A program made the translations under genes and the position numbers. Under the pieces are notes generated by a model. The model ran no database searches and had not been told where the DNA came from. It saw only the letters and a list, made by a program, of their open reading frames with translations. Below are positions 6,496-14,369 of a DNA stretch of 28,672 nt, piece after piece (the stretch's first letter is position 1; each line of letters opens with the position of its first letter). Source of the DNA: CAJXZP01 sp964195485 (GTDB taxonomy: Bacteria; Bacteroidota; Bacteroidia; Flavobacteriales_G; Salibacteraceae); NCBI GenBank assembly GCA_964195485.1, contig CAXMPG010000057.1, positions 1-28,672 on the forward strand, written 5' to 3'.

Positions 6496-8877
6496 ATGAA
6501 AAGAGCCATTAAAAAAGTAGCAGTCCTCGGGTCCGGAGTTATGGGCTCGGCTATTGCTGCACACTTTGCCAATGTGGGTTGTAAGGTTTTATTACTGGAT
6601 ATTGTTCCAGATGAAGCTAAAGAATCAACGAAAAAACAGGAACGAAATGCCATTGTTAATGGCCATTTAAAAGCATCCATAAAATCGAAACCCGCACCGC
6701 TTTACAGCTCAAAATTTGCGAGTAGAATTGAAACTGGAAACTTTACGGATGACATGTCAAAAATTGCCAAATACGACTGGATTATAGAGGTTGTAATTGA
6801 ACGTTTAGACATTAAGAAAATCATTTTTGAACAAGTAGAGAAATTCAGAACTCCAGGTACTTTGATTACTTCAAATACTTCGGGTATTCCAATTCATTTG
6901 ATGCTTGACGGACGAAGTGATGATTTTAAAGCTCATTTCTGTGGAACACACTTTTTCAATCCTCCAAGATATTTAAAACTATTTGAAATTATTCCAACGC
7001 CAGAAACCAAACCAGAAGTGGTCGCGTTTTTAATGGATTACGGAAAAAAGATATTAGGTAAAACTACCGTTCTTTGTAAAGATACCCCAGCGTTTATAGC
7101 AAACAGAATTGGTGTTTTTGCCATAATGGCATTATTCCATTCTGTGAAAGAATTAGGCTTAACCGTTGACGAGGTAGACAAATTAACCGGTCCTGTTTTA
7201 GGTCGCCCAAAATCGGCCACATTCCGTACTGCGGATGTAGTAGGATTGGACACCTTGGTTTTAGTAGCTAACGGATTAAAAGACAATACGCCAAACGATG
7301 AAGCCAACGCATTGTTCACTTTACCTGATTATGTAGGTAAAATGATTGACAATAAATGGCTTGGTTCTAAAACTAAACAAGGCTTCTATAAAAAGGTGAA
7401 AGACGAAAATGGCAAAAGCCAAATTTTATCTTTAAACCTAGATACCCTAGAATACGAACCAAAAAAACGCGTAAAATTTCCAACTTTGGAAATGACTAAA
7501 CCTATTACTGATTTAAGTAAACGGATGGGCATTTTATTTGGTGGAAAAGACAAAGCCGGAGAATTTTACCGCAGTGTTTTCGGTAGTTTATTTGCATACG
7601 TTACGAATCGTATTCCTGAAATTAGTGATGAAGTTTACCGCATGGATGATGCACTTCGTGCAGGATTTGGATGGCAACAAGGGCCGTTTGAAGCATGGGA
7701 TGCTATTGGTCTAGACAAAGCGCTTAAGGTAATGGAAGCCGCAGGTAAAAAACCTGCTGCTTGGATTTATGAAATGAAAGAAGCGGGTTTCGATTCCTTT
7801 TATAAGGTAGAAAACGGGAAACGTTTGTATTACGATATTCCAACAAAATCTTACCTTGAAATTCCAGGACAAGAAAAAACATTGAGTTTAGCGCTATTAC
7901 GCGATGAGCATACTTTGTGGAAAAACAACGACTGTTCAATTATTGATTTAGGCGATGGCGTTATCAATCTAGAGTTTCACTCTAAAATGAACACTATTGG
8001 TGGCGAAGTTATTGCCGGAATCAACAAAGCGATAGACATGGCTGAGGCTGATTATTCTGCTTTAGTAATTTCTAATGAGGGCGAAAATTTCTCTGCAGGT
8101 GCTAACGTGGGAATGATTTTCATGATGGCTGTGGAGCAAGAATACGATGAGTTAGATTTCGCTATTCGTAGCTTCCAAAATACGGTAATGCGTATTCGCT
8201 ACTCCTCTATTCCTGTAATTGTTGCTCCTCACGGAATGGCATTAGGTGGTGGTTGTGAAATCAGCATGCATGCCGATAAAGTTATTGCACATGCAGAAAC
8301 CTATATTGGATTAGTAGAGTTTGGTGTTGGATTAATCCCTGGCGGTGGTGGCTCAAAAGAGTTCGCGCTTAGATTAAGTGATGAACTGCATGATGGTGAT
8401 ATCCGTACCAATCAATTCCGCAATAGATTCTTAACCGTAGGTCAAGCTAAAGTGGCTACTTCGGCTTACGAAGGTTTTGAATTAGGTTATTTAAGACCCG
8501 GAATTGATGAAGTAATTGTGAGTAGAGATTTCCATTTAGCTTATGCTAAGCAGTCCGCTTTATTAATGGCTGAAAAAGGATACACTCAACCATCTCAACG
8601 TACCGATATCAAGGTAATGGGTCAAGAAGCAATGGGACTTGTTTATTCTGGAGCAAACTCCATGATGAGTGGAAACTACATGAGTAAACACGATGAAGTA
8701 ATTTCTATCAAATTAGGGTCGGTTTTAGCCGGTGGCGATTTGTCTGAAATCACGGAAGTTTCAGAACAATACCTATTAGACTTAGAACGAAAAGCGTTCT
8801 TGGAATTATGTACTGAACGCAAAACCTTGGAGCGTATCCAAAGTATTGTGACGAAAGGAAAGATTTTAAGAAACTAA
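6496..8877 (+). CDS. fadN: 3-hydroxyacyl-CoA dehydrogenase / enoyl-CoA hydratase (FadN-type)
   Basis: A bifunctional beta-oxidation enzyme of 793 residues. It hydrates enoyl-CoA and oxidises the 3-hydroxyacyl-CoA product with NAD+. The dehydrogenase comes first: the Rossmann motif GSGVMG is at 12-17, the catalytic His of the HFFNPP motif is H152, and the second dehydrogenase domain covers about 200-440. The crotonase-type hydratase follows at about 475-700, with both catalytic glutamates present at E588 (GGGCE) and E608 (GLVEFGVG), 20 residues apart as in crotonase. This order is the reverse of E. coli FadB and agrees with Bacillus FadN (YusL, 789 residues). It is followed after 13 bp by fadA, and the two probably work as a complex. 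Confidence 0.93.
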   Translation: MKRAIKKVAVLGSGVMGSAIAAHFANVGCKVLLLDIVPDEAKESTKKQERNAIVNGHLKASIKSKPAPLYSSKFASRIETGNFTDDMSKIAKYDWIIEVVIERLDIKKIIFEQVEKFRTPGTLITSNTSGIPIHLMLDGRSDDFKAHFCGTHFFNPPRYLKLFEIIPTPETKPEVVAFLMDYGKKILGKTTVLCKDTPAFIANRIGVFAIMALFHSVKELGLTVDEVDKLTGPVLGRPKSATFRTADVVGLDTLVLVANGLKDNTPNDEANALFTLPDYVGKMIDNKWLGSKTKQGFYKKVKDENGKSQILSLNLDTLEYEPKKRVKFPTLEMTKPITDLSKRMGILFGGKDKAGEFYRSVFGSLFAYVTNRIPEISDEVYRMDDALRAGFGWQQGPFEAWDAIGLDKALKVMEAAGKKPAAWIYEMKEAGFDSFYKVENGKRLYYDIPTKSYLEIPGQEKTLSLALLRDEHTLWKNNDCSIIDLGDGVINLEFHSKMNTIGGEVIAGINKAIDMAEADYSALVISNEGENFSAGANVGMIFMMAVEQEYDELDFAIRSFQNTVMRIRYSSIPVIVAPHGMALGGGCEISMHADKVIAHAETYIGLVEFGVGLIPGGGGSKEFALRLSDELHDGDIRTNQFRNRFLTVGQAKVATSAYEGFELGYLRPGIDEVIVSRDFHLAYAKQSALLMAEKGYTQPSQRTDIKVMGQEAMGLVYSGANSMMSGNYMSKHDEVISIKLGSVLAGGDLSEITEVSEQYLLDLERKAFLELCTERKTLERIQSIVTKGKILRN

Positions 8878-8890
8878 AAAAAGAAGAAAC

Positions 8891-10066
8891 ATGGATGCAT
8901 ATATAGTAGCAGCAAAAAGGTCGGCCGTAGGAAAGTCAGGTAAGGGAATGTTTAGATTCACTCGCCCAGATGATATGGCAGCTCAAGTGATCAAAGGTCT
9001 TCTTAAAGAAGTTCCAAATTTAGATGTCACCAGAATTGATGACGTCATTGTAGGTAACGCTACTCCAGAGGCTGAACAAGGTTTAAACATTGGTAGAATG
9101 ATTTCTCTATTGGCGTTAGACACGGATAAAGTTCCTGGGGTAACCGTAAATAGATATTGCTCATCGGGTATTCAAACCATTGCGATGGGTGCACAGCAAA
9201 TACATGCCGGAATGGCTGATTGTATTATTGCTGGAGGAGTAGAAACCATGTCTCCTATTCCGTTTGGTGGATGGAGATTAACACCTAATGCAAAAATTTC
9301 GAAAGAAAATCCGGAGTGGTATTGGGGAATGGGACTAACGGCAGAAGCCGTAGCACATCAATTTAAAATTACCCGTGAAGCACAAGATGAATTTGCGTAC
9401 CACTCTCAAAGAAAAGCCTTAGAAGCGGTAGAGTCTGGAAGATTCAAATCAGGAATTATTCCAATTGATGTAGAACAAGTTTATTTAGATGAAGCGGGCA
9501 AACGTCAAGTAAGAAATTACATAGCAGATACGGATGAAGGCGTAAGAAAAGGAACGACTGTAGAAGGACTTTCCAGATTACGTCCTGTATTTGATGCCAA
9601 AGGAACCGTAACAGCAGGTAATGCAAGTCAGACATCTGATGGTGCTGCCTTTGTGATATTAATGTCTGAAAAGATGTTGAAAGAAACAGGCGCTACTCCA
9701 ATTGCAAAATTAGCTTCTTATGGCGTGGTAGGTGTTGAACCTAGAATTATGGGTATCGGACCAGTTGATGCTATACCAAAAGCAGCTAAAATGGCCGGTT
9801 TGAAAGTGGACGATATCGAATTATTCGAATTGAATGAAGCTTTTGCATCTCAGTCGTTAGCTGTTTTACAAGAAACAGGAATTAATCCTGATATTGTAAA
9901 TGTAAACGGTGGAGCTATTGCATTAGGTCACCCACTTGGATGTACAGGAGCAAAATTAACGGTACAGATAATTGAGGAAATGAAAATCCGCCAGCAGAAA
10001 TACGGAATGGTAACCATGTGTGTAGGAACCGGCCAAGGAGCAGCAGGTGTAATCGAAATGTTGTAA
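8891..10066 (+). CDS. fadA: Acetyl-CoA acyltransferase (3-ketoacyl-CoA thiolase)
   Basis: A thiolase of 391 residues, the normal length for the family. It performs the last step of beta-oxidation, cleaving 3-ketoacyl-CoA with CoA to release acetyl-CoA. The nucleophile is C90 in NRYCSSG. NEAFA follows at about 317-321, the GGAIALGHPLGCTGA block carries H347, and C377 lies in MCVGTGQG; all three catalytic positions are present. The N-terminal MDAYIVAAKRSAVGK is typical. It lies between fadN and fadE in one transcription unit. The degradative role is taken from its neighbours, because biosynthetic acetyl-CoA acetyltransferases share these motifs. Confidence 0.93.
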   Translation: MDAYIVAAKRSAVGKSGKGMFRFTRPDDMAAQVIKGLLKEVPNLDVTRIDDVIVGNATPEAEQGLNIGRMISLLALDTDKVPGVTVNRYCSSGIQTIAMGAQQIHAGMADCIIAGGVETMSPIPFGGWRLTPNAKISKENPEWYWGMGLTAEAVAHQFKITREAQDEFAYHSQRKALEAVESGRFKSGIIPIDVEQVYLDEAGKRQVRNYIADTDEGVRKGTTVEGLSRLRPVFDAKGTVTAGNASQTSDGAAFVILMSEKMLKETGATPIAKLASYGVVGVEPRIMGIGPVDAIPKAAKMAGLKVDDIELFELNEAFASQSLAVLQETGINPDIVNVNGGAIALGHPLGCTGAKLTVQIIEEMKIRQQKYGMVTMCVGTGQGAAGVIEML

Positions 10067-10067
10067 T

Positions 10068-10084
10068 GGAGGGGCAATTCGCCC
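10068..10084 (+). repeat. REP-like hairpin between fadA and fadE
   Basis: GGAG at 10068-10071 is followed by the stem GGGC (10072-10075), a 5-base loop and GCCC (10081-10084). A GTAG or GGAG tetranucleotide directly before a GC-rich hairpin is the form of REP elements linked to RAYT transposases. The element begins just after the fadA stop codon. Confidence 0.5.
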
Positions 10085-10111
10085 GAACACTTACAACAAT
10101 AAATAATGAAA

Positions 10112-10157
10112 AGACGCACTATTTTGCGTCTCCACCGAGGCCAATTCATTGTGTCTC
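10112..10157. repeat. REP-like hairpin pair between fadA and fadE
   Basis: AGACGCA (10112-10118) pairs perfectly with TGCGTCT (10125-10131) around a 6-base loop. A weaker hairpin follows: GAG and CAAT at 10137-10145 pair with ATTG and CTC at 10148-10157 with small bulges. The first is directly preceded on the minus strand by GTGG, close to the GTAG of REP elements. Neither is followed by a T run on the coding strand, so they look like REPs rather than a terminator. Confidence 0.5.
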
Positions 10158-10174
10158 TGTAAAAACAAAATATT

Positions 10175-11968
10175 ATGTCAGAAGAAAATAAAGAAGTACT
10201 ACAAGGAGGAGAATTCCTCATAAAAGAAACCAAAGCCATGGACATCTTCATTCCTGAAGAGTTTGGCGAGGAACAAATTATGATTGGTCAAATGTGTGAC
10301 GATTTCTTAGCACAAGAAGTTATACCAGTCATAGAAAGAATTGACGCAGCAGAAGAAGGCCTGATGCCATCGCTACTTGAAAAAGCGGGTGAAATGGGTA
10401 TGTTAGGGATTTCGGTGCCTGAAGAATTGGGCGGATTCAATAAGAATTTCGTTACTTCCATGTTAACCACAGAAAAGCTAGGCGCAGGATATTCATTTTC
10501 TGTCGCTCTTTCTGCCCATACTGGAATTGGTACACTTCCAATTTTGTATTACGGAACAGAAGCGCAAAAAGAGCAATTTATTCCTAAAATGGTTAGTGGT
10601 GAATGGAAAGCAGCCTACTGTTTAACAGAGCCAAGTTCAGGTTCAGATGCAAATTCAGGAAAGACCAAAGCTAAATTGAGCGATGATGGTAAAGAATGGA
10701 TTATCAACGGTCAAAAAATGTGGATTACCAATGGTGGATTTGCTGATGTATTCACAGTTTTCGCAAAAATTGATGATGATGAAAATTTAAGTGCTTTCAT
10801 TATTGATGCGCATAGCGAAGGAATAACCTTAAACCCAGAAGAAAAGAAAATGGGTATCAAGGGTTCTTCTACCCGTCAAGTATTCTTTAATGATGTACGT
10901 ATTCCAGTAGAAAACATGTTGGGTGAACGTGAGATTGGGTTCAAAATCGCGTTAAACATCTTGAATATTGGTCGTATAAAATTAGCTGGAGCCGTAATTG
11001 GTGGCGCTAAAGAAACCATTAACCAAGCCGTTAATTATGCCAATGAGCGTAATCAATTTGGTCGTCCTATTTCAAAATATGGTGCCATCAAATACAAAAT
11101 AGCGAAAATGGCTATTAAGTCGTTTGCTTCCGAATCTGCAGTATATCGTGCATCACAAAACATTGATGATCGTATTAATTTCTTAGCTTCTGAGGGAGCT
11201 GACAAATCTCGTGCTACACTAAAAGGAATTGAAACATATGCCATTGAGTGTGCTATGATGAAAGTTCATTCCTCTGAGGTATTGGATTATGTAACAGATG
11301 AAGCCGTTCAAATTTATGGCGGAATGGGTTACTCGGCTGAATCTCCAGTAGAAAGAGCGTACAGAGATTCAAGAATTAATCGAATTTTTGAAGGCACCAA
11401 CGAAATCAACCGTATGTTGACCGTTGATATGATGCTTAAAAAAGCAATGAAAGGTACATTAGACTTAATGGGACCAGCGACTAAAGTTGCGAACGAATTA
11501 ATGTCTATTCCTGATTTTGGTTCAGGGGATGAAACCGAGATAGAGCTACTTCATAAATACGTAAGCAATTTCAAAAAAGCAGTGTTAATGGTAGCCGGTT
11601 CAGCCGCGCAAACATTAATGATGTCTTTATCTAAAGAACAAGAAATTTTAAGTGCTATTTCAGATATGTTAATTGAAACCTACGTATCAGAATCTGTTCT
11701 TTTACGTGTTGAGAAGTTGCAATTAACTCAAGGTGAATCAGAAATGAATACCTTGAAAATGAATGCCGCTAAAGCATACATTTATGAAGCAGCCGACAAA
11801 ATCAACATGTTTGGTAAAGAAGCTTTATTGAGTTTTGCCGAAGGTGATGAATTACGTGTTATGTTAATGGGAATGAAACGTTTCACAAAACAAGAACCCG
11901 TAAATATCAAAGACTTAAGACGCTCAATTGCGGATAAAGCAATCGCTGAAAATAAATATATTTTCTAA
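10175..11968 (+). CDS. fadE: Acyl-CoA dehydrogenase (FadE-type)
   Basis: An FAD enzyme of 597 residues that makes the first double bond in fatty acyl-CoA. N-terminal, middle and C-terminal dehydrogenase domains occupy about 30-425. The flavin-binding block YCLTEPSSGSD is at 148-158 and the catalytic base is E406 in RIFEGTNEI. About 170 further residues form an extension, as in VLCAD/ACAD9-like enzymes and Bacillus FadE (YusJ, 594 residues), whose operon fadN-fadA-fadE has the same order. It is separated from fadA by 108 bp of hairpin-rich sequence, a larger gap than elsewhere in the operon, and is followed by a strong terminator. The electron acceptor would be an electron-transfer flavoprotein, not encoded here. 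Confidence 0.92.
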   Translation: MSEENKEVLQGGEFLIKETKAMDIFIPEEFGEEQIMIGQMCDDFLAQEVIPVIERIDAAEEGLMPSLLEKAGEMGMLGISVPEELGGFNKNFVTSMLTTEKLGAGYSFSVALSAHTGIGTLPILYYGTEAQKEQFIPKMVSGEWKAAYCLTEPSSGSDANSGKTKAKLSDDGKEWIINGQKMWITNGGFADVFTVFAKIDDDENLSAFIIDAHSEGITLNPEEKKMGIKGSSTRQVFFNDVRIPVENMLGEREIGFKIALNILNIGRIKLAGAVIGGAKETINQAVNYANERNQFGRPISKYGAIKYKIAKMAIKSFASESAVYRASQNIDDRINFLASEGADKSRATLKGIETYAIECAMMKVHSSEVLDYVTDEAVQIYGGMGYSAESPVERAYRDSRINRIFEGTNEINRMLTVDMMLKKAMKGTLDLMGPATKVANELMSIPDFGSGDETEIELLHKYVSNFKKAVLMVAGSAAQTLMMSLSKEQEILSAISDMLIETYVSESVLLRVEKLQLTQGESEMNTLKMNAAKAYIYEAADKINMFGKEALLSFAEGDELRVMLMGMKRFTKQEPVNIKDLRRSIADKAIAENKYIF

Positions 11969-11989
11969 AGAGAATTCACACAAATAATT

Positions 11990-12018
11990 AAGGCGAGCTG
12001 AAAAGCTCGCCTTTTTTT
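11990..12018 (+). terminator. Terminator of the fad operon
   Basis: GGCGAGCT (11992-11999) pairs perfectly with AGCTCGCC (12004-12011) around a GAAA tetraloop, extended by two A-T pairs, and is followed by seven T at 12012-12018. This is a textbook intrinsic terminator 21 bp after the fadE stop. Confidence 0.95.
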
Positions 12019-12022
12019 GTTC

Positions 12023-12030
12023 TATATTTG
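12023..12030 (+). promoter_or_regulatory. Candidate -7 box for the RAYT gene
   Basis: TATATTTG matches TAnnTTTG and ends 21 bp before the ATG at 12052. No TTG lies at the proper distance upstream, because the terminator hairpin occupies that place. The TTG inside the box is not a credible start codon. Confidence 0.4.
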
Positions 12031-12051
12031 AGACACCCAAACTCAAAACCC

Positions 12052-12795
12052 ATGGCATATAATCCAAAAAAGCACCATAGAAGATCCGTTCGTTTAAAAG
12101 GATATGATTACGCATCAGAAGGCTTGTATTTTATCACGATTGTTTGCCAAAACAAAAGGCAATTATTTGGATACGTTGAAAATGAAGATATGATTTTTAA
12201 CGATGCAGGAAAACATGCTAACCAATGCTGGCTCGACATACCAAATTATTTTCCTAATATTAATCTACACGCCCATCAAATAATGCCTAATCATATGCAT
12301 GGAATAATTGAAATTACCCACCAAGCAAAAACAGATAAAGCAGTACGGGCGAAAAACATTTCGCCCCCAAACAAAACCAGAAAAAATATTTCAATACAAA
12401 ATTTTCATAATGATTCATTGGCGAAAAACATTTCGCCCCCAAACAAAACCGGAAAAAATATTTCAATACAAATTGATTCTCTTGATTCTCTTGATTCTCT
12501 TGATTCTCTTGATTCTCTTGATTCTCTTGATTCTAATATTCGGGCGAAAAGTGTTTCGCCCCTACCGCGATCACCGGTTAAAACTGTGGGATCTGTGGTT
12601 CGTGGATTTAAAACGGGGGTGACAATGTGGTTTCGAATAAATCATGCTGATAAATATCCTATTGGGACTCCAATTTGGCAGCGAAGCTTCCATGACCATA
12701 TCATTCGCGATGATTCTGCCTATCAAAACATCTCTAATTACATTCTCAATAATCCAAAAAAATGGGAACAAGACAAATTCAATCATTCAAACTAA
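12052..12795 (+). CDS. REP-associated tyrosine transposase (RAYT) with repeat-filled linker
   Basis: A Y1/HUH transposase of the IS200-like RAYT group, 247 residues from the ATG at 12052, chosen because MAYNPKKHHRRS is the usual N-terminus. RAYTs are single-copy domesticated relatives of IS200 enzymes linked to the spread of REP hairpins. The HUH pair is H81-M-H83 in MPNHMHGII; the catalytic Tyr is probably Y230 in NYILNNPKKW; WQRSFHDHIIRDD (209-221) is also typical. Between the HUH strand and the helix starting at TVGSVVRGFK lies an unusual linker of about 80 residues (about 94-174). It is encoded by three REP-type hairpins, a 53-bp duplication and a 9-bp tandem repeat giving six DSL units. 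The catalytic parts look intact. No terminal inverted repeats mark an insertion sequence. Confidence 0.88.
   Translation: MAYNPKKHHRRSVRLKGYDYASEGLYFITIVCQNKRQLFGYVENEDMIFNDAGKHANQCWLDIPNYFPNINLHAHQIMPNHMHGIIEITHQAKTDKAVRAKNISPPNKTRKNISIQNFHNDSLAKNISPPNKTGKNISIQIDSLDSLDSLDSLDSLDSLDSNIRAKSVSPLPRSPVKTVGSVVRGFKTGVTMWFRINHADKYPIGTPIWQRSFHDHIIRDDSAYQNISNYILNNPKKWEQDKFNHSN
12347..12366. repeat. REP-type hairpin 1 inside the RAYT gene
   Basis: GGGCGAAA (12347-12354), loop AACA and TTTCGCCC (12359-12366) form a perfect 8-bp stem. In the reading frame it encodes AKNISP. Confidence 0.8.
12348..12472 (+). repeat. 53-bp in-frame direct duplication in the RAYT gene
   Basis: Bases 12348-12400 recur at 12420-12472 with a single A/G difference. 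The offset is 72 bp, so the frame is kept and the protein shows AKNISPPNKT, one differing residue and KNISIQ twice. Each copy carries one hairpin. Confidence 0.9.
12419..12438. repeat. REP-type hairpin 2 inside the RAYT gene
   Basis: The second copy of the hairpin: GGCGAAA (12420-12426), loop AACA, TTTCGCC (12431-12437). The outermost G has become T, which leaves a 7-bp stem. Confidence 0.75.
12475..12534 (+). repeat. Tandem 9-bp repeat, GATTCTCTT x 6.7
   Basis: Six perfect copies of GATTCTCTT plus a final GATTCT run without interruption. They encode DSL six times and then DS. The unit is a multiple of three, so changes in copy number alter the linker length without shifting the frame. Confidence 0.95.
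12542..12565 (-). repeat. REP-type hairpin 3 inside the RAYT gene, with GTAG
   Basis: GGGCGAAA (12542-12549), loop AGTG and TTTCGCCC (12554-12561) form a perfect 8-bp stem. On the minus strand the hairpin is directly preceded by GTAG (12565-12562, sharing register with the stem), which is the conserved tetranucleotide of RAYT-linked REPs. This is the most canonical of the three copies. Confidence 0.8.
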
Positions 12796-12866
12796 AAACC
12801 AACCCTCTAAAATAGCTTTTGTCTTTCACAAAAAAAGACCTATCTTATTCATCTAATACCTTTTAC

Positions 12867-13649
12867 ATGAAAAAACTATACATAACCTTATTTGTAAGCT
12901 TAGCATTTACTACCGTTTCTTTTTGTCAAGATACCAACTCCGTTTCTCCTATTTCCGATAATCTTGGAAACACAGAATCTTCACATGCCATTTATAAAGG
13001 GACTTTACTTACAAGTCTGAGTATGGATTACAACGAATTGAAATACAATAGTGAATACTCTGACCATTCCTTTAAAACCTTAGGCGCTCCCGTTATTAGT
13101 GTTGGGTATGGATTATTTAAGTTTATGGATTTTAGATTAACCTATGGTTTAAATCATGATAGGTCTTACTACTCCCAGGTTGGTTCGCGGTCTAGCTATC
13201 ATTCTAACATTCAGTTTGGCTCCAAAATAAACCTGTTCCAACAAAAGAAATGGATGCCAGAACTATCGTATAGCTTGTACTACAATTCAGATGAGTTTGT
13301 AGCAAACACATTGGCTTTTTCATATAACCTAGGCGACAATTTCAGATTAGGAGGGAATTTTGGATTGGAACTTTACGATATCGAACTCAAAACAAACCCG
13401 CGTCAATGGTATTTCTCACTCAATGCGCGATACGAATTTTTTGAAGGGTTTGGAGCATTTGCAGATATTAAATCTCAAGATCGTGTTTACGAATACATGA
13501 AAACTCAAATTGGGGTATACTATAGATTAAATAACAATATGCAATTCCATTTAAACGGAGGAAAAGTCTTTTATGTAGAATCTAATGGCGATTTGAATGA
13601 ATATTTTTCTTCCGGTGGATTTAGCTGGATGCTTTTTGGGAATAAGTAA
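12867..13649 (+). CDS. Putative outer-membrane beta-barrel protein
   Basis: An exported protein of 260 residues with no family I recognise. The ATG at 12867 gives a clean signal peptide (MKKLYITLFVSLAFTTVSFCQ, cut near residue 20); the longer frame would need a TTG and would bury this signal. The mature part alternates polar and aromatic residues in short strands (for example GYGLFKFMDFRLTYGL and FRLGGNFGLELYDIEL), uses many Y, F, N and G, and ends in a strand with Phe close to the terminus. This is the pattern of small outer-membrane porin-like barrels. A LamB- or OmpA-type assignment is not possible. It follows the RAYT gene by 71 bp and converges with the carotenoid operon, with 25 bp between stops. 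Confidence 0.6.
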   Translation: MKKLYITLFVSLAFTTVSFCQDTNSVSPISDNLGNTESSHAIYKGTLLTSLSMDYNELKYNSEYSDHSFKTLGAPVISVGYGLFKFMDFRLTYGLNHDRSYYSQVGSRSSYHSNIQFGSKINLFQQKKWMPELSYSLYYNSDEFVANTLAFSYNLGDNFRLGGNFGLELYDIELKTNPRQWYFSLNARYEFFEGFGAFADIKSQDRVYEYMKTQIGVYYRLNNNMQFHLNGGKVFYVESNGDLNEYFSSGGFSWMLFGNK

Positions 13650-13674
13650 AAAAGCCCATTAATCAACCCGAACC

Positions 13675-14364
13675 TTATGCTCCAATTTTTTCTTTACGGA
13701 ACATTTCAAAAAGAAGCAAATTAAGAAGGATTAATGAAAAAGCATACACCACATCTTCTATAGGTATGGTGCCCAATCTTATTCCTAAATTTTGCGCATT
13801 ATCGTACCAAACTACCTCCGACTCTATTCCTGTTCCAGTAAGTATTCCATTCACTAAAAAAAAGGGGATTAGCATTACCAAGAAAGTGAGATAAAATTGC
13901 TTTAATAATCTAGGAACTACGTAAAAAGAAAAGACAAGAACGACAAAACCAAAAATCATATCCAATAAGGTGTACCACTTGGAATGAAAATAAAAGCCTG
14001 CCATACCCATGGCAGTTAACAAGAATGGAGTCATAATACGAACCGTTCTATCAGACAATGAAATATTTGGCCAAAGCGTGATTAATGCAAAGTGTGTGAA
14101 AATACATGCGTATGGAATTGCAATAAAGAAAAACCATTCTTCTAACGGTAAACTAAAAAGGTATTGACCTGAAAGATAATCTGGGTTAAATCCCCAATAA
14201 CCGGATTCAGTAAACCAAACATCCCATATTACAAAAGGAATTAAGGTTAAAAAAATACTCAAAAACAAGGATGGCCAATGTTTATACAGTTTTAACCTCG
14301 GATGAAAACTCACCAGAAACGGAACCGAAATAGCCAATAGATTAACTTGCCAATAAAGCGACAT
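13675..14364 (-). CDS. crtY: Lycopene beta-cyclase, fused CrtYcd type
   Basis: An integral membrane protein of 229 residues with two lycopene-cyclase domains in tandem, equivalent to the fused CrtYc and CrtYd subunits of actinobacteria and to the archaeal/fungal type. It cyclises both ends of lycopene to give beta-carotene. Each half has the conserved acidic motif: PLEEWFFF at 73-80 and PIEDVVYAF at 201-209. About seven hydrophobic segments are visible. It is the last gene of the operon, starting 5 bp after crtZ stops. It is unrelated in sequence to the flavoprotein CrtY of proteobacteria, so the symbol indicates function only. Confidence 0.9.
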   Translation of the reverse strand: MSLYWQVNLLAISVPFLVSFHPRLKLYKHWPSLFLSIFLTLIPFVIWDVWFTESGYWGFNPDYLSGQYLFSLPLEEWFFFIAIPYACIFTHFALITLWPNISLSDRTVRIMTPFLLTAMGMAGFYFHSKWYTLLDMIFGFVVLVFSFYVVPRLLKQFYLTFLVMLIPFFLVNGILTGTGIESEVVWYDNAQNLGIRLGTIPIEDVVYAFSLILLNLLLFEMFRKEKIGA

Positions 14365-14369
14365 ACCTT

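Noticed and set aside
12028..12051. TTG at 12028 as the RAYT start
   Set aside because: It lies in the TATATTTG box, and the family N-terminus begins at the ATG at 12052.
12348..12534. Possible CRISPR-like or integron-like repeat array
   Set aside because: Repeats are adjacent or nested in a coding frame, there are no unique spacers of regular length, and no cas or integrase gene is nearby.
12308..12622. Alternative-frame ORF of 104 residues over the RAYT linker with a long LILLILL run
   Set aside because: It is a shadow of the 9-bp repeat read in another frame; the RAYT frame has all family motifs.
12052..12795. RAYT as part of a complete insertion sequence
   Set aside because: No terminal inverted repeats, target duplication or second gene is visible; the terminator before it and the barrel gene after it look undisturbed.
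12819..12866. TTG at 12819 as the start of the barrel-like protein
   Set aside because: It would put 16 polar residues before a clear signal peptide that starts at the ATG at 12867.
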